From JASHVB01 sp963780805 (lineage in GTDB: Bacteria > Pseudomonadota > Alphaproteobacteria > Acetobacterales > Acetobacteraceae), in contig CAWADP010000010.1 in NCBI GenBank assembly GCA_963780805.1, positions 558,001 to 622,000 of the forward strand: DNA of 64,000 bases, written 5' to 3'. Shown one piece after another: positions 47,782-56,638 of this stretch (position 1 is the stretch's first letter; the number at the start of each line of letters is the position of its first letter). The translations under genes and the position numbers were made by a program. The notes below the pieces were generated by a model, which was not told the origin of the DNA, made no database searches, and saw only the letters and a program-made list of their open reading frames with translations.

Positions 47782-48112
47782 GACGGCAATTCCTACCAGG
47801 GTCCGGCCGCCGCTTCTTGACCCGCGGCGCGGGGAAGCAAGCGAATCGCCACCGCACTGTAGCAATTGCCGCCGCGCCGCGCCAAGGACTGACACACGTA
47901 TTCCCGTCAATGTAACGACGTCACCTGCGGTGCGAATGGGTCGGCCGCTGCCCCCCCTTGCTGCCGTCGCCGCGAGGGGCCAGCCGCGTCGGCCGTCGCT
48001 CGGGCGCCGTTTCACCATGTTTTGCCCGCGTTCGGCGCGGAAACCGCATCGATCGCGGCTACAAGAGGCGCCCGGGATCGATCATGCCCGGGATCGATCA
48101 TGGGAGAATCGG

Positions 48113-48844
48113 ATGCGCCTGTACCAGCTTCTGCGCACCACGGCCGTGGTGGCGTGCCTCGCTGCGCCGGCCCACGCGGACGTCACCGTATACTATCACG
48201 CCGGCGGCTGGGATGCGTTCGACGGCCAGGACGATCATGGCCAGCCCTTCTGCGGCATCGGCAGTCGCAATCCCATCGACGGCCGCACCTTTTCCCTGCG
48301 TTTCATCATCGGAGGCAATGGCGTGACGTTCACCGCCAGCAAGCCGAGCTGGAATATTCCCGATCACACGCAGATCCCCGTGGTCATGCAGGTCGGGCTG
48401 GAGCGTCCCTGGACGGAGCAAGCCGCAGGCGGCGCCCAGGCTGTGCAGTGGACGCTGGACCGCGGCACCGCGCAGGCGTTCGACGCGCAGTTTCGCCAGG
48501 CCTCGTCCATGACGTTGACATTTCCGTCCGGCAATGAGCCGCCGTGGATCATCTCGCTCGCCGGCTCGACGGCCATCAGCAACACGATGGGACGCTGCGT
48601 GACCGCGATGATGCAGCGTGGTCCCGCGCCGGCAGCCGGGTCGTCCGCGCCGGCGCCGCAGGCAGCCACGCAGCCGTTCGGGAGTGGCGCGAGCACCCCG
48701 CCGCCCGGCGCGAGCCCGGCGCCGGCCGCGCCAGCCACGCCGACTGCACCCACCGCGCCGGCCGCGCCCGCCTCCCCGGCCGCGCCCACCGCGCCGCAGA
48801 ACCAGCCCACGCAACCCAACACTCCCACCAACCCGACGCATTGA
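48113..48844 (+). CDS. Hypothetical exported protein with Pro/Ala-rich tail
   Basis: The 243-residue protein begins with a signal peptide (MRLYQLLRTTAVVACLAAPA, cut after AHA), then a beta-rich domain (VTVYYHAGGWDAFDGQDDHG, RTFSLRFIIGGNGVTFTASK, WIISLAGSTAISNTMGRCVT) with two cysteines, and an intrinsically disordered tail built of Ala, Pro and Thr that ends NPTH. GGGAG lies upstream of ATG 48113. Just before it a 16-base sequence, CCCGGGATCGATCATG, is present twice (48071-48101). No family is recognised; the domain may be a periplasmic lipid- or ligand-binding fold. Confidence 0.7.
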   Translation: MRLYQLLRTTAVVACLAAPAHADVTVYYHAGGWDAFDGQDDHGQPFCGIGSRNPIDGRTFSLRFIIGGNGVTFTASKPSWNIPDHTQIPVVMQVGLERPWTEQAAGGAQAVQWTLDRGTAQAFDAQFRQASSMTLTFPSGNEPPWIISLAGSTAISNTMGRCVTAMMQRGPAPAAGSSAPAPQAATQPFGSGASTPPPGASPAPAAPATPTAPTAPAAPASPAAPTAPQNQPTQPNTPTNPTH

Positions 48845-48908
48845 TCGCGGCTTGAGCCGGAGCAGCGTCCGTGCGGTAATCAGCGGCATGCGAGGGGAGG
48901 CAGCAGCC

Positions 48909-49475
48909 ATGAGCGATGTCGCGAAACGTCCGGTGGCGCGGCACGGGCTCGCCTGGCTTGCGCTGCAGCAGGAGATCGCTGATTTTCTTTATGACGAGGC
49001 CGATCTTCTTGACCAGCGCCGCTTCAAGGACTGGCTGGAACTGCTCGCCGAGGACCTGGTCTATTTCATGCCGGTCCGCCGCAACGTGAAGTTCGGCCAG
49101 CAGGCGGAGCGCGAGAACACCCGCCAGGGCGAAGGCATAAGCTGGTTCGACGAGGACAAGTGGACCCTGACCAAGCGCGTCGAGCAAATCCTGACCGGCG
49201 TGCACTACGCCGAGGAACCGCTGTCGCGTGTCACTCACATGGTCAGCAACGTGCGTCTGCTGGACGTGTCCCCGTCCGCGGAGGAGGCGCGGGACGTCAC
49301 GGTGGGCTGCCGGTTCCTGGTGTATCAGAACCGCGTCGAGTACGAGAACACCACGTTCATCGGCCGCCGCACCGACACGCTGCGTCGTGCCGGGGATTCC
49401 TGGCAGATCGCGCGGCGAGAGTTGTTGCTAGAGCAGAATGTGCTGCTGGCGAAGAATTTGAGCGTGTTCTTCTGA
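48909..49475 (+). CDS. Aromatic-ring-hydroxylating dioxygenase beta subunit
   Basis: The 188-residue protein has the cone-shaped beta-subunit fold of Rieske dioxygenases: LQQEIADFLYDEADLLDQRRFKDWLELLAED with YFMPVRRNV, and the later GCRFLVYQNRVEYENTTFIGRR and WQIARRELLLEQNVL. Beta subunits stabilise the alpha subunit of hexamers that add O2 to aromatic rings. GGGGAGGCAGCAGCC precedes ATG 48909. The alpha subunit, ferredoxin and reductase are not nearby, so the gene is an orphan here. Two small genes follow directly and overlap, suggesting an operon. Confidence 0.82.
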   Translation: MSDVAKRPVARHGLAWLALQQEIADFLYDEADLLDQRRFKDWLELLAEDLVYFMPVRRNVKFGQQAERENTRQGEGISWFDEDKWTLTKRVEQILTGVHYAEEPLSRVTHMVSNVRLLDVSPSAEEARDVTVGCRFLVYQNRVEYENTTFIGRRTDTLRRAGDSWQIARRELLLEQNVLLAKNLSVFF

Positions 49476-49487
49476 CGGAGGCGGAGA

Positions 49488-49676
49488 ATGATCGAACTGA
49501 TCGGCATCGAGCCCGGTTCGAAGCTGCGCGTGGTGGGGGGTATCACGGCGGAGGTGGTCGAAGCGATCAACGACGAATGGGTGCGCGTGCGGCTGGTGGA
49601 AGTGCCCGAAGGGCGTGGTGAACCCGGCACCGAGGAATTGTGCCACGCTACCGACGTGATCGAGATCGTGGGCTGA
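49488..49676 (+). CDS. Small hypothetical protein in dioxygenase operon
   Basis: The 62-residue product (IELIGIEPGSKLRVVGGITA, EVVEAINDEWVRVRLVEVP, ending ATDVIEIVG) reads like a small SH3-like beta barrel. GGAGGCGGAGA lies just upstream of the ATG. It starts 12 bases after the dioxygenase beta gene and shares its stop codon with the start of the next gene (TGATG), so the three are co-translated. No family is known to me. Confidence 0.7.
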   Translation: MIELIGIEPGSKLRVVGGITAEVVEAINDEWVRVRLVEVPEGRGEPGTEELCHATDVIEIVG

Positions 49677-50080
49677 TGCTGCGCATCGGCTTCCTGCCCA
49701 GCGACTTCAACCCGATGCTGCTGATCCTCGGCGAGCAGGAGGATTTGCGCGCTTTGGGGGGTGTGCTGCGGCAGTTCGCTCGGGACGGGAAGACGGTGCG
49801 GTTGCATGAGCTGACGTTCTGTGCGGCGGGACGTACGCAGTTGGTGCTGACGGGGGATGATGGGCCGGCGGGACTGCACGCCGTGGCCGATGCTGCCGGC
49901 GCATTCGTGTGGCGCCTGGATGCGCCGTGCGCCGCGGCGTTTGCCGAGTTGGTCGAAGGCCTCGCGGTGGCCTCGCGCAAGGCAGGGTCGGAGATGCTGG
50001 AGTGCGGGATCGAGGAGGCGGAGGAGATTCCGGTTAAGGTGTCTCGCGGGGAGTACACGGAGGCATTTCTCGTCTGTTAG
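49676..50080 (+). CDS. Hypothetical protein in dioxygenase operon
   Basis: The 134-residue product begins MLRIGFLPSDFNPMLLILGE and consists of alternating strands and helices (LRALGGVLRQFARDGKTVRL; TQLVLTGDDGPAGLHAV; CAAAFAELVEGLAVASRKAG). It contains no catalytic motif that I recognise. Translation starts within the stop of the 62-residue gene. The third member of this small operon, it could be an accessory protein to the dioxygenase-like subunit; that is inference from position only. No terminator is clear in 50081-50304. Confidence 0.65.
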   Translation: MLRIGFLPSDFNPMLLILGEQEDLRALGGVLRQFARDGKTVRLHELTFCAAGRTQLVLTGDDGPAGLHAVADAAGAFVWRLDAPCAAAFAELVEGLAVASRKAGSEMLECGIEEAEEIPVKVSRGEYTEAFLVC

Positions 50081-50304
50081 AGGGCATCGGTTCGGTGGCG
50101 TAATTACAGCGGTTCACTCTTCGCATTGACAGGGATTCGACGAGTCCGTTCATGGTGTAATCCACTGACAACGCCTGCCTCGAAGGGTGGATGGCCGGTG
50201 AAGCCCCGCCATGTCGGCCAGGCCACTTTGATGCGCCGCCAATGTAATGACCGCTGATCCCGATCTGTCGCCGAAACGCCGCGATGTCCTACTGCCACGA
50301 TGTC

Positions 50305-50799
50305 CTACTGCAACGTACCCCACCGCGCGATAGCCGGCTCCGCAAGCGCCCACTTCCAGCGTTCGGTATCGCGGCATGCATCGGTCCTGTACCAGTGCCG
50401 TGTGGCCGCCTTGCCGCTCCCCGACTCGACCGAGAACACCAGCGCCTTGCATGGCGCCAGGGCGTTGGGGATGTCCCGCACCACCACCACCTCGCCATGC
50501 TCGTCGCCGATCGGGATGACGTGGTTGATCTTCCACGGCCGCTGCTCGCCCGCCTGCATCGTCGCCACTTCGGTGGCGATCGCGTCTTGCTCCGCCTGTT
50601 GCCGCTTACGCTGGATATAAGCGAAGCTCGCGTTGATCCCGGCATTCACGGCGACGCCCACCGCGATGCCCACCGCCGGATTGGCCGTCGCCCCTGCCGA
50701 CGCGCCGCCCGCCGCGGCCCCTACCAACTCTCCCGTCAACTGGCAGCCACAGAGCAGCAGCAGGGGCAGTAGAAGAGCCAGCCGAGCGGAAGGTGTCAC
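50305..50799 (-). CDS. Lipoprotein, second of a tandem paralogous pair
   Basis: The 164-residue product has a lipoprotein signal (ARLALLLPLLLLCGCQLTGE) with Cys as the acylation site, a Gly/Ala-rich membrane-like segment (AVGIAVGVAVNAGINASFAY), a basic helix and a C-terminal domain with KINHVIPIGDEHGEVVVVRD and ending ERWKWALAEPAIARWGTLQ. The start is a GTG that overlaps the stop of the first paralogue (GTGA). The Gly-rich segment followed by a soluble domain recalls small envelope lipoproteins of the glycine-zipper type. Function is unknown. Confidence 0.7.
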   Translation of the reverse strand: MTPSARLALLLPLLLLCGCQLTGELVGAAAGGASAGATANPAVGIAVGVAVNAGINASFAYIQRKRQQAEQDAIATEVATMQAGEQRPWKINHVIPIGDEHGEVVVVRDIPNALAPCKALVFSVESGSGKAATRHWYRTDACRDTERWKWALAEPAIARWGTLQ

Positions 50800-51321
50800 T
50801 GCAACGCACCCCATCGCTCGGTTGCCGGCTCGGCGGTGGCCCATTTCCAGCGCGTGCCGTCCTGGCAGACCGTGGCGGTGTAGAAGGCTTGTTCCAGCCC
50901 GTGGTCGCCCTGCTGATCGATCGAGAACACGATCGCCTTGCAGGCGAAGCCCGGCCCGCCGATGTCGCGGTCCACCGTGACCTCGCCGTGCTGGTTCGCC
51001 TCGATCGGGATGTCGTGCACCACTTGCCAGTGCGCCACCGCGCCCACCGGCAGGGGTCCCGCCACCGCCGCGATGCTGTTTTGCTCGGTCTCGTGCACCC
51101 GGCGTTCCGCGTACCTGCAGGCCTGCCTGCGCCGCCGCCTGAACGCCGAGGCCGATCCCGGTGGTGACGCCGGCATTCTTGGTCAACGACCGCGACGCCG
51201 CCGCGCCAACGATGCCGGCGCCGGCCGCGGTTCCCTGGGTCAGCAGGTCAGTGCAGCCACCGAGCCCGGCTACGACGCAGACCAATACCAGCACCGGAGC
51301 CAGATTCTGCCGCGCCGTCAT
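50796..51321 (-). CDS. Lipoprotein, first of a tandem paralogous pair, one frame break
   Basis: The frame opens with a lipoprotein signal (QNLAPVLVLVCVVAGLGGCT) and a Gly-rich helix (GIVGAAASRSLTKNAGVTTG). It then shifts near 51116, where one extra G separates GLQ from YAERRVHETEQNS. The rest matches the second paralogue closely: HWQVVHDIPIEANQHGEVTV and RWKWATAEPATERWGALQ. Removing the base gives 174 residues. The two genes arose by tandem duplication and are translated together. No family is named with confidence. Confidence 0.65.
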
Positions 51322-51478
51322 GCGTTCACCGATCCCAACCCGCAACTTCGGCAGAACGCCGGCTGCGTTGCGCAGTTCCGCCCGTGCCGGAGTGGTGAGG
51401 CAGGGCTGCGGCGGTCCCGGCGCCGGCGACCATCACCCGATTTCCGTCGCCATCTGCCTCGCCCTCTGCCCCCCGTCT

Positions 51479-51501
51479 GGTAGTGTCTCTGAGACACTAC
51501 C
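51479..51501. promoter_or_regulatory. Perfect palindrome between divergent genes
   Basis: GGTAGTGTCTC-T-GAGACACTACC is an exact 11-bp inverted repeat with one central base. It lies in the 298-base gap between the lipoprotein pair (minus) and the hydrolase gene (plus), without a T-run, so an operator is more likely than a terminator. Confidence 0.55.
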
Positions 51502-51619
51502 CCCCATCTTCGTCGGGATTCTTCGCCCCCGTCTTCGCCCTCATCTTCGTCGCGTACAGATTGCGGCAGCGCACAGATAACGATTGACAGGTCACGGCGG
51601 GCAAAGCTGTTGTGTTCGC

Positions 51620-52510
51620 ATGTCCTTTCCGCTCGTCTCTCGCCGCCTGGTGCTTGCATCGCTGTTGCTGCCGGCGTGTGCGGACCGGACGGCCGCGCAG
51701 GCCGTTGGGCTGGTGCAGAGCCGCACCTTCGAAACCAGCGACGGCGTGCGGCTGCACTATCTGGAAGCCGGCCCGCGGGGCGCGAACGTTCTGGTCTTCA
51801 TCCCCGGCTGGACCATGCCCGCCTGGATCTGGGCGCCGCAGATCGCCGCCTTCTCCCTCCGCTATCGTGTCGTGGCGTTCGACCCGCGCGGCCAGGGCGA
51901 TTCCGCCGCGCCAGGGTGGGGCTATGACCAGAACCGCCGCGGCCAGGATATCGCCGAACTGATCGAGCGTCTCGAACCTCAACCGGTCGTGGTGGTGGGG
52001 TGGTCGCTCGGGGTGCTCGACACGCTGGCCTATGTGCACAACCATGGCGACCGCCGGCTGGCCGGCCTCGTGCTGGTGGATAACTCGGTCGGCGAGGAGC
52101 CGGCGCCGGTCTGGGTGCCGCCACACGCGCACCGCCCGCTGCCACCGCCGCTGTCGCACGAGGCGGCGATGCGGCGCTTCGTCCGCGGGATGTTCCGCCG
52201 GACGCAGCCGGCGGCGTATCTGGACCGCCTCACCCAGGCGACGCTGCACACGCCGGAAGCCGCCTGCCGCGAGCTGCTGTCCTATTCCGTTCCGCGCACC
52301 TACTGGCGCGAGGCGATCTATTCCACCGCCAAGCCGGTGCTTTACGCCGTGCGTCCCGGTTTGGAAGCGCAGGCCGCGAACCTGCAGCGCAACCGTCCGA
52401 ACACGGAAACCGCACTGTTCGCCGATGCCGGCCACGCGTTGTTCATCGACGACGCGGCGCGGTTCAACGCGCTGGTGGCAAGCTTCCTCCAGCGCCGCAT
52501 CTGGCCGTGA
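51620..52510 (+). CDS. Alpha/beta hydrolase, exported
   Basis: The 296-residue protein begins with a twin-arginine-like or Sec signal and possible lipobox (SRRLVLASLLLPACADRTAA), then an alpha/beta hydrolase fold: VLVFIPGWTMPAWIW (oxyanion region), VVAFDPRGQGDSA, the nucleophile elbow VVVVGWSLGVLDTLAY, and the catalytic His in FADAGHALFIDDAARF. The acid is probably in the segment before that. It acts outside the cytoplasm if the signal works. The start is ATG 51620. The large membrane protein gene follows 211 bases later. Confidence 0.83.
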   Translation: MSFPLVSRRLVLASLLLPACADRTAAQAVGLVQSRTFETSDGVRLHYLEAGPRGANVLVFIPGWTMPAWIWAPQIAAFSLRYRVVAFDPRGQGDSAAPGWGYDQNRRGQDIAELIERLEPQPVVVVGWSLGVLDTLAYVHNHGDRRLAGLVLVDNSVGEEPAPVWVPPHAHRPLPPPLSHEAAMRRFVRGMFRRTQPAAYLDRLTQATLHTPEAACRELLSYSVPRTYWREAIYSTAKPVLYAVRPGLEAQAANLQRNRPNTETALFADAGHALFIDDAARFNALVASFLQRRIWP

Positions 52511-52539
52511 GGCGCACGGGTGGAGGACAAGCCAAACAT

Positions 52540-52680
52540 GACGCCCCCTCCCGCTTGAGGGAGAGGGCCGGGGGCAGGGGTGGGGCAGGGGTGCCAACAG
52601 CGGAGGCCAGCGGCGGCACGCACCCCTCCCGCCAACTCCCCTCCCCCCAACCCCCCCTCCCGCAAGGGGAGGGGGCGTCC
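52540..52680. repeat. GC-rich hairpin element between hydrolase and membrane protein genes
   Basis: GACGCCCCCTCCCGCTTGAG at the left and CAAGGGGAGGGGGCGTC at the right are inverted; the interior has more CCCTCCC and GGGGCAGGGG tracts. Shorter pieces of the same wording occur near 21969, 31685, 45041 and 46506. Confidence 0.8.
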
Positions 52681-52721
52681 TAGACAGCACTCCCCGCCCT
52701 AACCTATCGACCGCGTACGCC

Positions 52722-55178
52722 ATGACCCTCTGGCCGCTCTTCCTCGTCTCGCTCGCCGCGGTCGGCTACGAAACCGCGCTCACCCGCTATTTCGCCGTCG
52801 CCACCTGGTCCGAGTACGGCTACTGGGTGATTTCCATAGTCATGGTCGGCTTCGCGCTGTCGGGCGTGGTGCTGGCGCTGTGGCGCGACGCCTTCGCCCG
52901 CCACGGCCAACGACTAACCGCCACCCTGCCGCCGTTGCTGGTCGCCGCCGCCGCCATCGGCTTCCATTTCGCCACGACCAATCCCTTCAACCCGCTGCAG
53001 CTCCAGAACCCGACCACGTGGCACGACCAGCTCTGGAACATCGCCGGCTACTATGCGGCGCTGCTCCCGTTCTTCTTCCTGGCCGGCCTGTTCGTCAGCC
53101 TGAGCTTCGTGCTGAACGCCACCCGCATCGGCACGGTCTACAGTTTCGACCTCACCGGCGCGGGCGCCGGCGCCGCGCTGATCCTGGCCGCGATGTTCGC
53201 GGTGCACGCGTTCTTCCTGGTCCCACTGCTGCTGTTTCCCCTGGCCGCCAGCGCGCTGTTCCTGCCGCGCGCGTACCGCTGGCGCAGCCTCGCCGCCGCC
53301 GCGCTCGTCCTGCTCGCCGGCGAGGCCCTGCTGCTCCTCGACAACCAGGCGCAGGTGAACCAGTTCAAGGCGATCTATGCGCCATTGCACACCCAGGGCG
53401 CCCGCACCCTGGCGCAGGTCTTCTCTCCGCGCGGCGACTACACCTTGCTCGACGACTTCACCGAGCGCGTGGACACCGATATCTCCAACAACGCCGGCAT
53501 GATGGGCATTGCCGGCCCGCCGCGCGCCTTCGGCCTGTATCGCGACGGCAACCGCATCGCCGCGCTGCCCTGGCCGCAGGGCCCGGTGGCGGCCTACGCC
53601 GCCTCGGCGCTGGACGCGCTGCCCTACACGCTGGTGCCGCACCCGCATGTACTGTTGGCCGGCGCCTCGGGCGGCTTCCGCATTGCCGAGCTGCTGGCAC
53701 TCGGCGCCGCCCGGGTGCGCGCGCTGGAACCCGAGCCGGTGCTGCACCGCGCGCTGCTGCATGGCCTCGGCCCGTCGCCGCCCTGGCGGGTCGATCCGCG
53801 CGTGACGCTGTCCGACGCCGGACCCCTCGCCGCCGTGCGCGCTGGCGCGCTACAGGGTCGGACCTGGGACGTGATCGACCTCTCGTCGGACTTCCTGGAT
53901 GCCGCCGAAGCGAACGCCACCGCCTTCAGCGTCGAGGCCGTCGCCGCCGACCTTCGCGTCCTGGCGCCAGGCGGACTGGTGTCGATCCCGGTCTCGATCC
54001 GCGACTTCCCGGTCTATGCGCTGCGCGTGCTGGCCACCGCCCGGGCAGCGCTGCAACGCACCGGCATCGCCGATCCAGGGGCGCATGTCGTGCTGTATCG
54101 GTCGGCCTGGGGCGCGCGGGTGCTGCTGTCGCGCGATCCCTGGTCCGCCGCCCGCATCGCAGCGCTGCGGAAGTTCTGCGACGACCGTTCGTTCGACGTC
54201 TCCTGGTATCCGGGCATCAACGTCGCCGCACTGCGCGCCGATATTTACAACGACCTGCCAGCGGTCTCCTTCGCCAGCGGGGAGGTGCGGTCGGGCGATG
54301 GCTCGGACGACTCCATCGCCGACGAGGCCGGCGCGGTCCTTGCCGGCGCCGCAACGCCCTCCGATGCGGCCTTCAACCTGGCGCCGGTGACATTGGACCG
54401 ACCGTATTTCTACGCCGTGCTGCGATTGGACCAGCTCGGCACCTTGCTGCGCCGGCTGGAGATCCTGCCGCAGGCGGAGATCGGCGCGCTGGTGAACCTT
54501 GCGGTGCTGGCGCAGGCGGTGGTGATCGCCGTGCTGGTGCTGCTGGTGCCGCTGGCGGCGCCACGCCGGCTCCATTCCGACCGCGCCGGGCTGCTGCGCG
54601 CCGCGATCTATTTCCCCGCACTGGGTCTCGGCTTCCTGTTTATCGAGATCGGACTGATCGAGCATGCCAGTTTCTGGCTGAATGACCGGACCAGTGGGTT
54701 CGCGATCGTGTTGACCGGCATGCTGCTGTTCTCGGGGGTCGGCAGTATGGCGGCAGACCATTTGGCCGCCGCTTCGCGAGCCACGATGGCGGGGGTTGTC
54801 CTGGCGGTGCTGGTTTGGACCGGGGTGATGCTGGCCGGCCTTCAACCGTTGACGCTGGCCACGCTGGCCTGGCCGTGGATGGCGCGTGTCGGACTGCTGC
54901 TGGCGGTGCTGGCGCCGGTGTCGCTGGCGCTGGGCCTGCCGTTCCCGCTCGGCCTGTCGCGGCTGGGCAATGGCGGCGCGCTGCCCTGGGCGTGGGGGCT
55001 GAACGGCGCTTTCTCGGTGGTGGCGACGCCGCTCGCCAACCTGATCGCACGCGAGGCAGGAATCAGCCGCCTGCTGCTGGCTGCGGCGTTGCTATATGCG
55101 CTGGCGCTGGCCTGCTTCCCGGCCGCTCGGAGGGTCCACGACGTGGCGGGGCTGAGCAGGGCGGGGGAGCCGGTGTAG
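52722..55178 (+). CDS. Large membrane protein with spermidine-synthase-like central domain
   Basis: The 818-residue protein has about six N-terminal membrane helices (MTLWPLFLVSLAAVGYETAL to YRWRSLAAAALVLLAGEALL), a soluble centre of about 320 residues and a C-terminal group of six or more helices. The centre resembles a SAM-binding/spermidine-synthase fold (VLLAGASGGFRIAELLALGA, VRALEPEPVL, WDVIDLSS), but the acidic catalytic residues of spermidine synthases are not obvious. Such fused proteins occur widely and have no settled function. The start ATG 52722 opens the first helix directly. The hydrolase gene upstream is on the same strand and may act with it. Confidence 0.75.
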   Translation: MTLWPLFLVSLAAVGYETALTRYFAVATWSEYGYWVISIVMVGFALSGVVLALWRDAFARHGQRLTATLPPLLVAAAAIGFHFATTNPFNPLQLQNPTTWHDQLWNIAGYYAALLPFFFLAGLFVSLSFVLNATRIGTVYSFDLTGAGAGAALILAAMFAVHAFFLVPLLLFPLAASALFLPRAYRWRSLAAAALVLLAGEALLLLDNQAQVNQFKAIYAPLHTQGARTLAQVFSPRGDYTLLDDFTERVDTDISNNAGMMGIAGPPRAFGLYRDGNRIAALPWPQGPVAAYAASALDALPYTLVPHPHVLLAGASGGFRIAELLALGAARVRALEPEPVLHRALLHGLGPSPPWRVDPRVTLSDAGPLAAVRAGALQGRTWDVIDLSSDFLDAAEANATAFSVEAVAADLRVLAPGGLVSIPVSIRDFPVYALRVLATARAALQRTGIADPGAHVVLYRSAWGARVLLSRDPWSAARIAALRKFCDDRSFDVSWYPGINVAALRADIYNDLPAVSFASGEVRSGDGSDDSIADEAGAVLAGAATPSDAAFNLAPVTLDRPYFYAVLRLDQLGTLLRRLEILPQAEIGALVNLAVLAQAVVIAVLVLLVPLAAPRRLHSDRAGLLRAAIYFPALGLGFLFIEIGLIEHASFWLNDRTSGFAIVLTGMLLFSGVGSMAADHLAAASRATMAGVVLAVLVWTGVMLAGLQPLTLATLAWPWMARVGLLLAVLAPVSLALGLPFPLGLSRLGNGGALPWAWGLNGAFSVVATPLANLIAREAGISRLLLAAALLYALALACFPAARRVHDVAGLSRAGEPV

Positions 55179-55507
55179 CGGGATAGCGAGAAAGACGGCG
55201 GGTTCCCTGCGGCTTGCTACGTTCGGGCTGGGACACCCTGCCGGCTAAGTTGGCGCGCTTCGAGGGTTGAGCAGCCGCTTTCGGTGGGGGCGGACAGGAC
55301 ATGCGCCGCGTGCAGGCGACGCGGCGGCTCGGCGCCCATCTCGGTCCCTTCCAGGCCACGTCGCCGTCACTCAAATACAGACGTTCGACCAATTGTTGCA
55401 GTACAGTCGACCTACCTCTGGCACCCCTTGCATCAGGGTACCTCGGAGAGAACAATGCGCATTGAAGCAATGAAATCGCGGTTACGCCGCCAAGGGGAGA
55501 GAATGCC

Positions 55508-56638
55508 ATGGACCTCGGATTGCAAGGCAAGCATGCCATCGTGACTGGTGGCAGTCGGGGCATCGGCAAAGCCATCGCGCGGGAATTGGCGCGCGAAGGC
55601 GTCGATGTGGCGATCGTGGCGCGCGGCAGGGAGGCCCTCGAGGCGACTGCGCGGGAGCTGGGTGCCGAAACGAACCGGCGCATCCTGCCCCTCGCGGCCG
55701 ATGTCACAAGCAAAGAGCAAGTGGACCGCATGGTCGCCGAGGCAGCACAGCAATTGGGCGGCCTGCATATCCTGGTCAACAGCGGGTCCTCGCCAGGCGG
55801 GTCGACCACAGCGACCGGGCCGATCGATACGGTCGTCGACGAGGATTTGATACAGGACTTCAACGTGAAGTATGTTGGAGCGCTGCGCTGTTGCCGCGCT
55901 GTCATTCCTTTCATGAAGCAGGCGGGCTGGGGCCGCATCGTCAACATCAGCGGAGCCAACGCCCGCAACGCCGGCAATCTCAGCGGCGGCGCACGCAATG
56001 CCTCGCTAGTGCACCTGACCAAGACGCTGGCGGTGCAAATGGGCCGTCATGGCATCACGGTCAATTGCATCCATCCCGGCACGACCCGCACCGAGCGCAC
56101 GCCGAGCTTGCTCGCTGCCCGCGCTGCCCAATTGGGCGTAACCCCGGAAGCAGCCGAGCGACAGGATTTTTCCCCCGACTCGCCGCGCGGCAATGCCATC
56201 TGCCGCATGGTGGACGCCTCGGAGGTCGCATTCGTCACGGTCTTCCTGGCCTCGGACAAGGCCTGGGCGGTGTCCGGCGAGTTGGTCGCGGCAACCGGTG
56301 GAGCCGGACGGACGGTGCATTACTGGTACAGCGTTTCTATGGAACGACTCCTATCGGGGCCATCCGACGGCGGCCCGGCGACTCGCGGTGGGGCCTCAAC
56401 CATAGGTGCGGTTTCATGGAATCGCTGGTACCAGGTCGCCACTGAAGCACTCAAACCCGCGGCCGGGCCGGTGGTTAGACCGGCTATCGACTCGCCCAGT
56501 CAAAACCTCCGTGCCGACGGCCTAGTAAAACACCAACGTCCGAACCTCGATGCTCTCGCGCGGCGGAGCGTCAGCCGGCGTTTGCGGGTCATCAAAAGCG
56601 CCGTGCGCCGAGAAGCGCGCCGGGCCCGAGCGCGCTGA
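55508..56638 (+). CDS. Short-chain dehydrogenase/reductase with an unusual C-terminal extension
   Basis: Residues 1-270 form a complete SDR: HAIVTGGSRGIGKAIARELA, a VNSGSSPGG variant of NNAG, the catalytic region VNISGANARNAGNL with unusual wording (Asn-Ala-Ser in place of Tyr-x-x-x-Lys at ARNASLVHLTK), and VSGELVAATGGAGRTVHY near the end. The normal end would be here, but TGG stands where a stop is expected, and the frame runs 100 codons on into low-complexity sequence antisense to the next gene. GGGAGAGAA precedes ATG 55508. The missing catalytic tyrosine suggests an altered reaction or a non-catalytic role. Confidence 0.75.
   Translation: MDLGLQGKHAIVTGGSRGIGKAIARELAREGVDVAIVARGREALEATARELGAETNRRILPLAADVTSKEQVDRMVAEAAQQLGGLHILVNSGSSPGGSTTATGPIDTVVDEDLIQDFNVKYVGALRCCRAVIPFMKQAGWGRIVNISGANARNAGNLSGGARNASLVHLTKTLAVQMGRHGITVNCIHPGTTRTERTPSLLAARAAQLGVTPEAAERQDFSPDSPRGNAICRMVDASEVAFVTVFLASDKAWAVSGELVAATGGAGRTVHYWYSVSMERLLSGPSDGGPATRGGASTIGAVSWNRWYQVATEALKPAAGPVVRPAIDSPSQNLRADGLVKHQRPNLDALARRSVSRRLRVIKSAVRREARRARAR

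Noticed and set aside
47543..48112. Upstream extension of the exported protein at 48113
   Set aside because: It overlaps dnaN on the other strand, while ATG 48113 opens a clear signal peptide after GGGAG.
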